DNA of 64,000 nt from Ruminococcus sp. (GTDB taxonomy: Bacteria > Bacillota > Clostridia > Oscillospirales > Ruminococcaceae): NCBI GenBank assembly GCA_017525915.1, contig JAFXSC010000026.1, forward strand, positions 1 to 64,000, read 5' to 3'. The position numbers and the translations under genes are program-made. Shown one piece after another: positions 31,490-40,552 of this stretch (its first letter is position 1; each line of letters begins with the position of its first letter). Below the pieces are notes generated by a model. That model made no database searches, was not told the DNA's origin, and worked only from the letters and a program-made list of their open reading frames with translations.

Positions 31490-33025
31490 TTACTTGATCT
31501 CCTCGAACGGTTCTCCTGTGGAAAGCTTTCTCATGTTCTCGATGAGACCGTTTACGTTTGCCTTTGCACAGTAGTATTTGCTCTTGCCGTCAACAGTTAC
31601 AAGACACTTCATAACTGAATAGTCGTAGAACTCGAAGGTGTTCTCTGTCTTGAGGAACGAATCCTTGACAACGACCTTCGCCATAGGCTCTCCGGAAGGC
31701 TCTGTGCCGTCCATAACGAGCGATTCAGCGTCCAGCTGTATCATATAAGCATAGAACTGTCTGTAACGCTCCGCATCAAAGCCCTCGCCGTTTCTCTTTA
31801 CGTCAACGTCCTCGGCCTTGGCATCAGTTGTCTGCTTGCTGCTGTCCTTCATGGAAATGGTGAACTTCTCGTTCAGGCCGTTGGCTGAAGCTTCGAGCTC
31901 GCCGACATTCCATACAAATGACGCGAAAACGTTCTGAGAAGCGATATCCTCGGGCATTACCGTTGCCCACTTGGCTTTGTCGCAGGTCACGGTAAAGATT
32001 ATATTTGCGTCCTTGAACATTACGTTCGACTTCTTCACGCCTTCTTCAGTGTAGGGCTCGCTCATGAGGAGTACATAGTCTTTGCCGTTGTCGCACTTCA
32101 TTGTGACTGTGCAGTAGGGGTCGCTGAGACCGGCGTCCGCAATGTCCTTGTCCGTGCAGTGGTGGCATTTCACCGATTCTGCGGTAAGACCGAACATACC
32201 GTTCGTGATATCCGCTGAGGCTTCAACCTTGAGGTATGTCTCGACAGGCTCTATCATGACATGGGTCGCGGAGCTTCCGCCGGAGTTGCTTATATCGCTG
32301 TATTTGCCGTATTCAAGGTATATGTCATACTCTATATCCTTGCGCTCTATACGGATAGAATCGACCTTGGGGTAGTCGTCCTCAGACGGGGTAGAGAGCA
32401 TTATAAGCTCGATATAGTCCTCGGGCGATTTGAGATAATACTCGACCGATGAAGTACTTACGGTAAACACCGTGTCGCAGCCTTCAACGCGGGCATAAGT
32501 TCCGCCGGAAACAGGAGCGACTGTGCCGATATACAGCTTCTTAGTCCTGCCGGAAGCGTAGCTCATCTCCACGGTCACAGCCGTATCTCCGAGCCCGAAC
32601 TTCTCAAAGTCGGTGCAGTCTTTCTCGATCACTGCGGTAGAAGTGATGTTGTCCGCACTGCTTGTCATCATTCTGACGGACGAATCTATCATCCTGATGT
32701 CCTCAAAGCCCTTGAGCGCATACTTTGCATTCTCGATGCTGTCAGCGTCATTGGACATATATACTTCCATAGTGCCGTGCTCGTTCTTCACCTTTACGTC
32801 CTTGACAAGTCCATGAGTGTGGCTCTCGTCAGCGGTATGCGAGCCGGGTGTATCATTGCTGTCCTCAACGAGTACAAGACCGCTTCCGGTATCCGTTTCC
32901 TCTGTCGAAGAGATGTCGGAGCTGCTGTCCTTTCCGGGAGAAGTTACCTTCAGCAGTATGAGGCCGCCGCCCAGCACGGCTGTTGCCGCGCCGAGAGCGA
33001 TAAGTCCCTTGACCTGTTTTTTCAT
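31490..33025 (-). CDS. DUF4340-domain membrane-anchored protein
   Basis: A 511-residue protein: one N-terminal membrane segment (GLIALGAATAVLGGGLILL, about residues 7-25), a Ser/Asp-rich linker, then an extracytoplasmic part with DUF4340-like strands (AKYALKGFEDIRMIDSS; TAVTVEMSYASGRTKKLYIG; CDTVFTVSTSSVEYYLKSPEDY). It partners Gld-type ABC systems in many bacteria. It overlaps the end of the GldG gene by 4 bp. Role unknown; probably surface or wall maintenance. Confidence 0.82.
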   Translation of the reverse strand: MKKQVKGLIALGAATAVLGGGLILLKVTSPGKDSSSDISSTEETDTGSGLVLVEDSNDTPGSHTADESHTHGLVKDVKVKNEHGTMEVYMSNDADSIENAKYALKGFEDIRMIDSSVRMMTSSADNITSTAVIEKDCTDFEKFGLGDTAVTVEMSYASGRTKKLYIGTVAPVSGGTYARVEGCDTVFTVSTSSVEYYLKSPEDYIELIMLSTPSEDDYPKVDSIRIERKDIEYDIYLEYGKYSDISNSGGSSATHVMIEPVETYLKVEASADITNGMFGLTAESVKCHHCTDKDIADAGLSDPYCTVTMKCDNGKDYVLLMSEPYTEEGVKKSNVMFKDANIIFTVTCDKAKWATVMPEDIASQNVFASFVWNVGELEASANGLNEKFTISMKDSSKQTTDAKAEDVDVKRNGEGFDAERYRQFYAYMIQLDAESLVMDGTEPSGEPMAKVVVKDSFLKTENTFEFYDYSVMKCLVTVDGKSKYYCAKANVNGLIENMRKLSTGEPFEEIK

Positions 33026-34671
33026 CTGTTCTTTCTCCTTAACAGCACTACGAGGCCGATCGCGGCAACAAGTGCGGGAATAATATAGATAACGATTATC
33101 CTTATCGATTTGGTCTGTGATGATGTAGGCGCTATTACTGCCTGCTGGAGAGCCTTATCTGGTATGATGACCGTATCTGTCTCCTTGCCTGTCATCTTGT
33201 TTATAGCATTCAGGAGCACTCTTGTGTTGCTGTAAAGATTGGTCTGTACAAGATACTTCGAACTTGTGATAGTGCCGCATCCGATGACCATTACATTGCT
33301 CTCAACTATCTTGTAGTCATCCAGTTTGTTGCCTATCTGCTTTCTCTTTCTTGCTACGACGCCGATAGACTTCTCGCTTCCGGAATCCTTCTGCTCGTTT
33401 GTGGCGATATCCACGTTGAATGCAGAGCTGTAAGTCTTGAGTATCTCAGCTGTCACGGCTTCGTTGTTGTTATTGAGCTGGAGTACCTCCTGAGCAATGC
33501 CTGCCGCACACTTGAGAGAGCCGCCGCTTACCTTTTCGCCAGCCTCCTCGGTATCAGCCTGCTTTACCTGAATAACAAAGTAATTGTTTTCCATCGACTT
33601 TTCCTGATCGACAACAACACTGTTCTCATTCACTCCTATGCTCCAGTCGGCAAGGAATTCCGTGATATTCGGGATATTCGATGTCATGGCGCTGGAGAAG
33701 TAGAGCATCTTCTTGCCGTACTGTCCGTCGTTGTAAAGGAAGTTGTTGAGCTTTTCGATAACAGCTGGGTCAAAATCTACCTCCGGCATCGGTATAACTA
33801 TCATGTCATACTTTTCAGCGTCGAGCTCATCGGTGCTGAGGTCTACATCTGTGCAGAAGTAGCCGTTCTTTGTGAGGAGCTGATCGCGGAGACCTGCAAC
33901 GGAATCAGCATATGCCTGTGTATTGTAGATAGGTCTGCCGTCAGCAGTTGCCGCAAATGCGACCATTATCGGGTGGGCATCGGTAACGTTCATTATCTCT
34001 GAGGTTATCGTACTTTCGCCTGCGAATGAGAGCTTTATGCCGCTTGGATCTGTGAAATCGGGAACGATCATGCCGCCGACAGAGCCGCTGTCGATGACTC
34101 TTACCCTGTCGCCGCAGGCAACTACTATGCTCTGGTTGCCGATATCGGAACCGTATGCGTCACTGTACTTCTTCACGGCTGTGGGGTCCTTGTCGAGATC
34201 GACGTACTTTACGCTGATGCTTCCGCTTCCCTGATTTGCATACATCTGATACTTCTCGAGGAGTATCGGTATCATGTCGAAGGGGCAGTCAACTTCGGTC
34301 TCTGTGCCGTAGTACATATAGTAATAATACTTCATATAGTCCTCGATGCTCTTTGCGATATTCTCAAAGTCATCCTTCTGACAGGTCACGACGATATCAA
34401 CGTCCTTGTCGAGCTTATCCCTGAGGAAGTCTATCGACTCATCGCTGAGCTCATAGCGCTTATCGGCTGTGAGGTCTATCTTCAGCGGTGCTCTCTTTAC
34501 CATGTAGGAAGCCATGATGTTGAGCAGTACAACAATTGCAATTACAAATGCGATGGTAACGAGCGACATGGAGCCGTACTTTACCTTCTTCATGCTGCCC
34601 GATGCAGTGCTCTTTGCTTCCGCAGAGGTATTATTATCCTTTGAAGTCTCATCTATTTCAGTTTTCTTCAT
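33022..34671 (-). CDS. GldG-like ABC transporter-associated protein
   Basis: A 549-residue protein: Lys/Ser/Thr-rich cytoplasmic N terminus, a membrane segment (about residues 35-55), a large outside domain of the GldG/ABC-type uncharacterised transport family (KRAPLKIDLTADKRYELSDE, about 59-78), and a C-terminal membrane segment with basic end (LVVLLRRKNR). It works with the permease and ATPase upstream in an exporter-like complex. The usual Bacteroidetes GldG role (gliding) is unlikely in this type of organism. Confidence 0.82.
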   Translation of the reverse strand: MKKTEIDETSKDNNTSAEAKSTASGSMKKVKYGSMSLVTIAFVIAIVVLLNIMASYMVKRAPLKIDLTADKRYELSDESIDFLRDKLDKDVDIVVTCQKDDFENIAKSIEDYMKYYYYMYYGTETEVDCPFDMIPILLEKYQMYANQGSGSISVKYVDLDKDPTAVKKYSDAYGSDIGNQSIVVACGDRVRVIDSGSVGGMIVPDFTDPSGIKLSFAGESTITSEIMNVTDAHPIMVAFAATADGRPIYNTQAYADSVAGLRDQLLTKNGYFCTDVDLSTDELDAEKYDMIVIPMPEVDFDPAVIEKLNNFLYNDGQYGKKMLYFSSAMTSNIPNITEFLADWSIGVNENSVVVDQEKSMENNYFVIQVKQADTEEAGEKVSGGSLKCAAGIAQEVLQLNNNNEAVTAEILKTYSSAFNVDIATNEQKDSGSEKSIGVVARKRKQIGNKLDDYKIVESNVMVIGCGTITSSKYLVQTNLYSNTRVLLNAINKMTGKETDTVIIPDKALQQAVIAPTSSQTKSIRIIVIYIIPALVAAIGLVVLLRRKNR

Positions 34672-34698
34672 CTGTGCGTACCTTCCTTTCTACTAAAA

Positions 34699-35403
34699 TC
34701 AGCTCCAGCGGCGCTTCTCAAGAACTCTTACTGTAAAGAAGTTAAAGAGAAAGGCTGTGCTGAGGTAGAACAGCACGCTCGTAAGATTGAACACGCCTCG
34801 TGTGAATTCGATATATCTTGAATAGAATGAGAGATCCTTCACGATATCGTAGAGTTTCTGCCATGAGATCCTGTCGCTGAACGAATCGAAGAGGTAAACG
34901 AAGAACATAACTGCCATTGATACTACCGCAGCTGTCATCTGGTTCTCGGTGAGGGATGAGATGAACACGCCTACTGCGATGAAGGCTGCTCCGAGGAGGA
35001 GCATAGCGAAGTAGTTTCCGAGCAGTGTAGCCCATACCACGCTTCCGAGGTAGCCAAGTATGATCGCGTAGATGAATATCACGCTCTCAGCAATGATGAA
35101 TATGGTGAGTGCTGCGAAGTATTTGCCGAGGACTATTTCCCAGAGCCCTATCGGAGCTGTGAGAAGTCCCTGATCGGTGCGGTTCTTCTTTTCCTCGCTG
35201 AGAAGTCTCATGGTGAGTATCGGAATGAGGAACAGGACTATCCTGAACATATTCCTGAAAAGCGGCGAGGTATCTGCGTAGCCCGAGAGGACTACCTCAT
35301 TGTAAAAATAATAGCCGGAAAAGATATAGAATACTCCAAGGAATACATAAGCCAGTCCGGACGTAAAGAACGCGCCCATTTCGCGCCTGTAAATCGCGCC
35401 CAT
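34699..35403 (-). CDS. ABC transporter permease (GldF-like)
   Basis: A 234-residue permease with about six membrane segments (for example LAYVFLGVFYIFSGYYFY and LSTAFLFNFFTVRVL). The opening MGAIYRREMGAFFTSG is typical of ABC-2 type permeases paired with GldG. Its ATG shares a base with the ATPase stop (TAATG). It forms the membrane part of the transporter. Confidence 0.87.
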   Translation of the reverse strand: MGAIYRREMGAFFTSGLAYVFLGVFYIFSGYYFYNEVVLSGYADTSPLFRNMFRIVLFLIPILTMRLLSEEKKNRTDQGLLTAPIGLWEIVLGKYFAALTIFIIAESVIFIYAIILGYLGSVVWATLLGNYFAMLLLGAAFIAVGVFISSLTENQMTAAVVSMAVMFFVYLFDSFSDRISWQKLYDIVKDLSFYSRYIEFTRGVFNLTSVLFYLSTAFLFNFFTVRVLEKRRWS

Positions 35404-36491
35404 TACTCGTCTCCTCCTTCTTCTTCGGCGTCTGTGTCTCCGCCGTCTGTTTCTTCTTCCTGAGCATCAGTGCTTTCAAGGACGATATTTATCTCCGGGC
35501 GCTTTTTCTTTCCGGAGGTCTCTGTTTCCGGAACTGCTGCCTGCTCGCCCATAGTTATCTTGAGGAAGATATCCTCAAGGGTGAGGTCGGAAAGCTGAAG
35601 CATAAGGATATTCCAGCCCTTTTCCTTGCAGAGTTCGTTGATAGCGCGGCGGACGTCGGTCTTGCCGTCGGTCTCGACGTCAAAGTCATATATGCCCTTC
35701 TCGCGCTCCATATCCGCACGGACGTACTTTACGCCGCTGATGGCGCGGAGCGCATCGGTAATGGTATTCTTGTCCGTGATAGTATGAGTAGGACCTTCGA
35801 TACGAAGGGTCATCTTGTGCTCGTTGGTGATATTGCTCGCTATCTCGTCGGCAGTGCCGTCCGCAGCAACAACGCCCTTGTTGATAATGATTATCCTGTC
35901 GCAGACTGCCTGTATCTCAGGGAGGATATGCGAGGAAAGGATAACGGTATGGCGCTTGCCGAGCTTCTTGATGAGCGTTCTTATCTCGATTATCTGGTTG
36001 GGGTCGAGACCAACGGTCGGCTCGTCAAGAATGAGCACGGGCGGATTGTTTATAAGTGCCTGCGCGAGACCAACTCTCTGGCGGTAGCCCTTTGAAAGGT
36101 TCTTGATGAGCCTCGTGCGGACGTGGCTTATCTTGCAGAGGTCGCATACGTCCTTGAGATGTGCCTTTCTCGGGAGCTTGCACTTTTTGAGGTCAAACAT
36201 GAAATTGAGGTATGCGTCCACGGACATATCCACATAGAGCGGCGGTATCTCCGGGAGATAGCCGATATTCGACTTTGCCTTCTTCGGCTCGTCGAGGATA
36301 TCAGCGCCGTTTATGAGTATTTGTCCGGACGTCGATGAGATATAGCCGGTGAGCATATTCATCGTGGTGGATTTTCCTGCTCCGTTAGGTCCGAGGAAGC
36401 CGAGTATCTCGCCCTTTTCGACCTTGAAGCTTATGTTGTTGACGGCAAGCTTGTCGCCGTACCTTTTTGTAAGGTTTTTAACTTCTATCAT
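35403..36491 (-). CDS. ABC transporter ATP-binding protein (GldA-like)
   Basis: A 362-residue protein, longer than the usual 300 or so because of an acidic C-terminal tail (about residues 315-362, many Glu/Asp/Thr). It has Walker A GPNGAGKST, signature LSKGYRQR, Walker B VLILDEPTVGLDP and the H-loop SSHILPE. The tail is unusual and may regulate or anchor the complex. No clear promoter is seen in the 140 bp upstream. It is the first gene of the operon. Confidence 0.9.
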   Translation of the reverse strand: MIEVKNLTKRYGDKLAVNNISFKVEKGEILGFLGPNGAGKSTTMNMLTGYISSTSGQILINGADILDEPKKAKSNIGYLPEIPPLYVDMSVDAYLNFMFDLKKCKLPRKAHLKDVCDLCKISHVRTRLIKNLSKGYRQRVGLAQALINNPPVLILDEPTVGLDPNQIIEIRTLIKKLGKRHTVILSSHILPEIQAVCDRIIIINKGVVAADGTADEIASNITNEHKMTLRIEGPTHTITDKNTITDALRAISGVKYVRADMEREKGIYDFDVETDGKTDVRRAINELCKEKGWNILMLQLSDLTLEDIFLKITMGEQAAVPETETSGKKKRPEINIVLESTDAQEEETDGGDTDAEEEGGDE

Positions 36492-36635
36492 CAGATAGCC
36501 TCCTTATTCAGAAGTTAAATATTTAAGATAAGCGCCTTGTAGGGAACGAAGTCCCGCACGTTAGCAATCAATTTTGCATAGCCATGTACTATATTAACGC
36601 TTTAATGTGAAAGCGCAGTGAAAGGCAGTTGAATT

Positions 36636-37514
36636 TTATATGTCAGCTGCAAGAGAAATATCCTCCGCAATCTGTGCACGGAGCGCTCCGAGGTCATCAA
36701 ACCTCCGCTCGCCCCTGATAAAGCCGTCAAGGCTCACGTTCAGCGCCTTTCCGTAAAGGTCGCCGGACCAGCCGAGAATATGCGTCTCCGCAAGCGGACG
36801 GCGTTCCCCCTCTATGGTCGGCTTCACGCCTATATTCGTAACAGCGCGGTAGGTCATGCCATCTATGCAGACGCTTCCGGAATACACTCCGTAGCGCGGC
36901 ACGAGCTGTCCCTCACCGAAATTCTGATTAATAGTAGGGAAGCCGATAGTGCGCCCGATACGGTTGCCCTCAACAACCGTTCCCGAAACGGCATATGGCT
37001 TGCCGAGGAGCACGTTTGCGCCCCTTATATCGCCCTCCGTGAGCATTCTGCGTATCGTGCTCGAGGAAACGTTGCTGTCCCCGATACGCACATCGTTAAC
37101 GACCTCGACCTCAAAGCCGTAAGCCTTTCCGAAGTCCCTCAGCTCATCAACGCCGCAGGAAGCACCTGCGCCGAAGCGGAAGTCCCTGCCGCAGCACACA
37201 AATGCCGCATTCAGGCGCTGTTTCAGCACCCTTTTCACGAAGGACTCGCCCGACCAGCTCTTTATGCTTTCAAACGGCGGCGAGTAAAAGCAGCTTACGC
37301 CGCATTCATGAAGCAGCTGCCACTTATACCTCTGTCCGTAGATATAGCCCTGACCTGCGCCGGGTTTGTAGGATATGCTCTCCGGTTCAAAGGTGAACAC
37401 TGCCGGTGTAAGTCCGTATCTTTTCTGCTCACAGGCAGCCTTTATGACCGCCCGGTGTCCGAGGTGAACTCCGTCGAAAAGTCCCAGCGCGACCGCTGTT
37501 TTCATACGTTCCAT
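36636..37514 (-). CDS. ribF: Bifunctional riboflavin kinase/FAD synthetase
   Basis: A 292-residue protein: N-terminal FAD synthetase nucleotidyltransferase (ALGLFDGVHLGH, residues about 9-20, and SSSTIRRML) and C-terminal riboflavin kinase (GRTIGFPTIN). It makes FMN and FAD. ATG 37514 lies 4 bp after the truB stop. It is the last gene of the rimP-nusA-infB operon, as in many Firmicutes. Confidence 0.95.
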   Translation of the reverse strand: MERMKTAVALGLFDGVHLGHRAVIKAACEQKRYGLTPAVFTFEPESISYKPGAGQGYIYGQRYKWQLLHECGVSCFYSPPFESIKSWSGESFVKRVLKQRLNAAFVCCGRDFRFGAGASCGVDELRDFGKAYGFEVEVVNDVRIGDSNVSSSTIRRMLTEGDIRGANVLLGKPYAVSGTVVEGNRIGRTIGFPTINQNFGEGQLVPRYGVYSGSVCIDGMTYRAVTNIGVKPTIEGERRPLAETHILGWSGDLYGKALNVSLDGFIRGERRFDDLGALRAQIAEDISLAADI

Positions 37515-37518
37515 AGTC

Positions 37519-38412
37519 TCACCCGATATTCTTTCCAACGCGGAGCACTCCGTTCTCGCGGTCGGTGACGGCAGTTCCGATGAAAGCACCGTCAGAGCCG
37601 TAAACGCGGTAGGTATCGCTCTCCGGACGTATGTCCCTGACCCTTCCGAGATCGAGCTTCACGCCGCTGCGGTACATACGGGTCTGCGCCTCTCCGAGCC
37701 TTATCGCCGGCAGTGAGAGGAATACCCTGTCCGCCGGAAGTATAAGCTCTTCGAGCCTGCCCTCGTCACGCGCCTGCTGTATCTGTTCAAACGTATAGCA
37801 GTCGTCAAGCGTAAAGCCGCAGGAGGACATCCTCACGAGCGAGGTCATTATCCCTCCGCAGCCGAGCCTTTCGCCGATGTCGTTTATAATAGTGCGGATA
37901 TAGGTACCCTTTCCGCAGGTTATGCTGAGTATCCCCTCACGCGAGGCACTGTCGTACTCCTCCAGCACAAGTGAGCTGACCTCCGCCTCCCGCGGAATGC
38001 GCTCGACCTCTATGCCCTGCCTTGCAAGGTCATAGAGCCGCCTGCCGTTCACCTGAACTGCCGAATACATCGGTGGGAGCTGCATAATGCTTCCGGTGAA
38101 CTCCGGCAGCACCGCGAGTATGTCCTCACGGCTCACAGCCACATCCGAGCTCTCCCGGACCTCTCCCCATACGTCCTGCGTATCGGAGACAGCACCGAGA
38201 CGGAAGCCGCCGCGGTAGCTCTTGGTATTGTCCGGCATTATATCACACGCCTTTGTGGCATTTCCCACGAAAACCGGAAGAACTCCGGTCGCCATAGGGT
38301 CGAGAGTGCCGCCGTGGCCGAGCCTTTTCATCTGTAATATGCCGCGGAGCTTCGCAACAACATCGAACGATGTGAAGTCCTGCGGCTTGTTCACGCAGAG
38401 TATGCCGTTCAT
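37519..38412 (-). CDS. truB: tRNA pseudouridine(55) synthase TruB
   Basis: A 297-residue protein with the catalytic motif HGGTLDPMATGVLPV (about residues 34-48, Asp in TLDP) and PPMYSAVQVNGRRLYDLARQG. It makes the T-loop pseudouridine in tRNAs. It overlaps the nrnA end by 4 bp and sits between nrnA and ribF as usual. Confidence 0.96.
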   Translation of the reverse strand: MNGILCVNKPQDFTSFDVVAKLRGILQMKRLGHGGTLDPMATGVLPVFVGNATKACDIMPDNTKSYRGGFRLGAVSDTQDVWGEVRESSDVAVSREDILAVLPEFTGSIMQLPPMYSAVQVNGRRLYDLARQGIEVERIPREAEVSSLVLEEYDSASREGILSITCGKGTYIRTIINDIGERLGCGGIMTSLVRMSSCGFTLDDCYTFEQIQQARDEGRLEELILPADRVFLSLPAIRLGEAQTRMYRSGVKLDLGRVRDIRPESDTYRVYGSDGAFIGTAVTDRENGVLRVGKNIG

Positions 38413-39362
38413 AGTCCGAGCGCCCCTTCAACAGCCTCAACGAGCCGTTTCTTTACGTCTTCAAGGTCACCGGTCATCTGGCAGCCGGCAGCCTTCGCGT
38501 GACCGCCGCCGCCTAATTTCTGGCAAATATCCGACACGTTCACGTCGTTTGCCGACCTGAACGAGCATTTGTAGTCATTGTCCCTCTGGCGTATGAAAAT
38601 ACCGACCTCAGAGGATTCAAGCTGTATAGTAATAGGTGCAAAGCCTTCAAGGTCGTCCATCGAGACGCCCATAGACTCCGCGATATCCTTTGTAACAGCA
38701 ATGATATTGAGCTTTCCGCCGAGGTAGCTCTCCATGAGCTCCGTGACCTTGCTTTCAAGGCGCATCCTTCCGGCTGACTTGACGTCGAACATATAGCGGT
38801 TGATACGCGCAAAGTTTATGTCGTACTTCTTCATCATCTCCGCGGCTATCTCATGGGCACGCGGAGTGGTGCAGCTGTACTTGAAGCAGCCCGAATCGGT
38901 GGAAATGCCGGTATACAGGCAGGTCGCGCAGTGCTTGGAGATGCTCACGCCCATAAATACCGCAAGATCATAGATTATCTCGCAGGCAGCGGTCGCCTGC
39001 GCGTTGAGGAGCGTCATCCCGGCATAGTTCTTGTTTGAGATGTGGTGGTCGATGCAGAGCTGTACCCTGTCACCGTAGAGCTCGCCGTATCTACCCATGA
39101 GGTCAGTATCGGCAATGTCAACTGCGATAACGGTCTGCGGCTCAAAATCCTCGCCTGCGCCTGTACAGGTGATGAAGTCATACCTCGGCGAGGGGAACTC
39201 ATCGTGGCACACGACCCTGCTCCTTATCCCGAGCTCCGCAAGGATATCTTTTAGCCCGAATCCTGCTCCTATGCAGTCGCCGTCGGGATTGCGGTGAGTG
39301 ATTATAACTGCGTCCCTGCAGCCGCGGAGAAATTCCGCAGCCTCTGCGAAGCCGATCAGCAT
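38409..39362 (-). CDS. nrnA: DHH-family oligoribonuclease/phosphatase NrnA
   Basis: A 317-residue DHH/DHHA1 protein: HRNPDGDCIGAG (about 23-34), VDIADTDLMG, LCIDHHISN (about 102-110), and the DHHA1 motif GGGGHAKAAG near the C terminus. In Firmicutes NrnA degrades nanoRNA and dephosphorylates pAp. It lies between rbfA and truB. Confidence 0.92.
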   Translation of the reverse strand: MLIGFAEAAEFLRGCRDAVIITHRNPDGDCIGAGFGLKDILAELGIRSRVVCHDEFPSPRYDFITCTGAGEDFEPQTVIAVDIADTDLMGRYGELYGDRVQLCIDHHISNKNYAGMTLLNAQATAACEIIYDLAVFMGVSISKHCATCLYTGISTDSGCFKYSCTTPRAHEIAAEMMKKYDINFARINRYMFDVKSAGRMRLESKVTELMESYLGGKLNIIAVTKDIAESMGVSMDDLEGFAPITIQLESSEVGIFIRQRDNDYKCSFRSANDVNVSDICQKLGGGGHAKAAGCQMTGDLEDVKKRLVEAVEGALGL

Positions 39363-39363
39363 A

Positions 39364-39717
39364 TTACTCCTCCTCTCCGATATTCAGCTCATTGAGCTTG
39401 CGGCTTATCTCCGCGCTCCTCTCGATAGAGTTATCTGCAACGAAGGTAAGCTCCGGCGATTTTCTCATTTTGAGCCTGTGGAAAAGTTCCCTGCGGACAA
39501 ATCCCTCCGCGCTTTTCAGTCCCTTTACGGACTCAACGGTCTTTTCCATACCCATAAGGCTCGAAACGTATATCTTGCAGGAGGACATATCCCCGGAAAG
39601 ATCGGCTCTGACAACGGTCAGCATCTTATCTATCCTCGGGTCTTTGAGCTCACGCAGGATAGCGGTCATTTCACGTTTTATGTCCTCTGCCATACGGCTG
39701 TTCTTGAAGTTTGGCAT
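39364..39717 (-). CDS. rbfA: Ribosome-binding factor A
   Basis: A 117-residue KH-like protein: MPNFKNSRMAEDIKREMTAI at the start and DLSGDMSSCKIYVSSL in the middle, both typical of RbfA. It assists maturation of the 30S subunit. It lies 1 bp before nrnA and downstream of a lineage-specific gene. Confidence 0.93.
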   Translation of the reverse strand: MPNFKNSRMAEDIKREMTAILRELKDPRIDKMLTVVRADLSGDMSSCKIYVSSLMGMEKTVESVKGLKSAEGFVRRELFHRLKMRKSPELTFVADNSIERSAEISRKLNELNIGEEE

Positions 39718-39737
39718 TGTACTCCTTCCGTCTCTGC

Positions 39738-40505
39738 TTACTTTTTGTTCATTGACTTCTCGACCGCAGCAGCGGCGGCAGCAAGGCTGTCCCTGAGGTC
39801 ATTGAACTCGGATTCCATTAAATTGCCGTTGTCAGCGCCGACTGTTATATTCACGCTGGGCGGTGTGCTGGGAACGGCAGGTGCGCTTGCAGGCTCAGCA
39901 GGAGCACTCTGTACAGGTGCCGGCTCTGCGGCTTCACTTACGGAATATCCGCCTGCCGAAGCATCATCGCTGAATGTGTAAGCGCCCTCGCTGCTCTCGG
40001 TATAGCCGTTTCCGCCGGTGAATGTGAAAGCGTCCCCGGTGCTCTCAGTGTAGCCGTTTCCGCCGGTAAAGGTATAAGCCTCGCCGGTGCTCTCGGTGTA
40101 GCCGCTTACCGCTGCGGGAGCAGCGGAGCTGTCTGCCTCATGCTTCTTTTCAGCCTTGGCAGCAGCCTCCTGATCGAAGAAGCCCTCGCCGGAGAGTACG
40201 GAGTCGAAAGCCTCGTCCTCCTTGCTGCGGCTGTAATCGGGAATATCGTCGTCGCCTTCCTCACCGTAGTAGATATCGGCATACTTGCCGTACTCGGGCT
40301 CAAGCTCAACATCACGGACAGGACGCTCGATGCCCATAAGGTCGTCGATAACGTCTTCGTTTTCCTCAAGTGCGCTGCACTGACCGAGAAGTATCTTCTT
40401 TACAGATTCAAAGAAAAATATATCTATCGGACCGAAATCCTCCCATGCAAGAGCTTCCTCACAATACTGGAGCATATCAGCCGTGCTCATTCTGTTATTG
40501 TCCAT
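39738..40505 (-). CDS. Lineage-specific protein with repeats, in the infB operon
   Basis: A 255-residue acidic protein not recognised. Residues 1-65 are a helical domain (MLQYCEEALAWEDFGPIDIF). Residues 135-181 are three 16-residue repeats of GYTESTG-x-A-[YF]-TFTGGN type, then a Pro/Ala linker and a helical end (LMESEFNDLRDSLAAAA). ATG follows GGAGGTCAGGAA. It separates infB from rbfA, which are often adjacent. Role unknown; its place in a translation operon suggests a ribosome or cell-growth link. Confidence 0.75.
   Translation of the reverse strand: MDNNRMSTADMLQYCEEALAWEDFGPIDIFFFESVKKILLGQCSALEENEDVIDDLMGIERPVRDVELEPEYGKYADIYYGEEGDDDIPDYSRSKEDEAFDSVLSGEGFFDQEAAAKAEKKHEADSSAAPAAVSGYTESTGEAYTFTGGNGYTESTGDAFTFTGGNGYTESSEGAYTFSDDASAGGYSVSEAAEPAPVQSAPAEPASAPAVPSTPPSVNITVGADNGNLMESEFNDLRDSLAAAAAAVEKSMNKK
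39963..40103 (-). repeat. Three 48-bp tandem coding repeats
   Basis: Encodes three copies of a 16-residue unit (GYTESTGEAYTFTGGN type) inside the 255-residue protein; the third copy is more diverged. Confidence 0.8.
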
Positions 40506-40552
40506 TTCCTGACCTCCCTATATTTTATCATTATATCATTTATTATCCGCGA

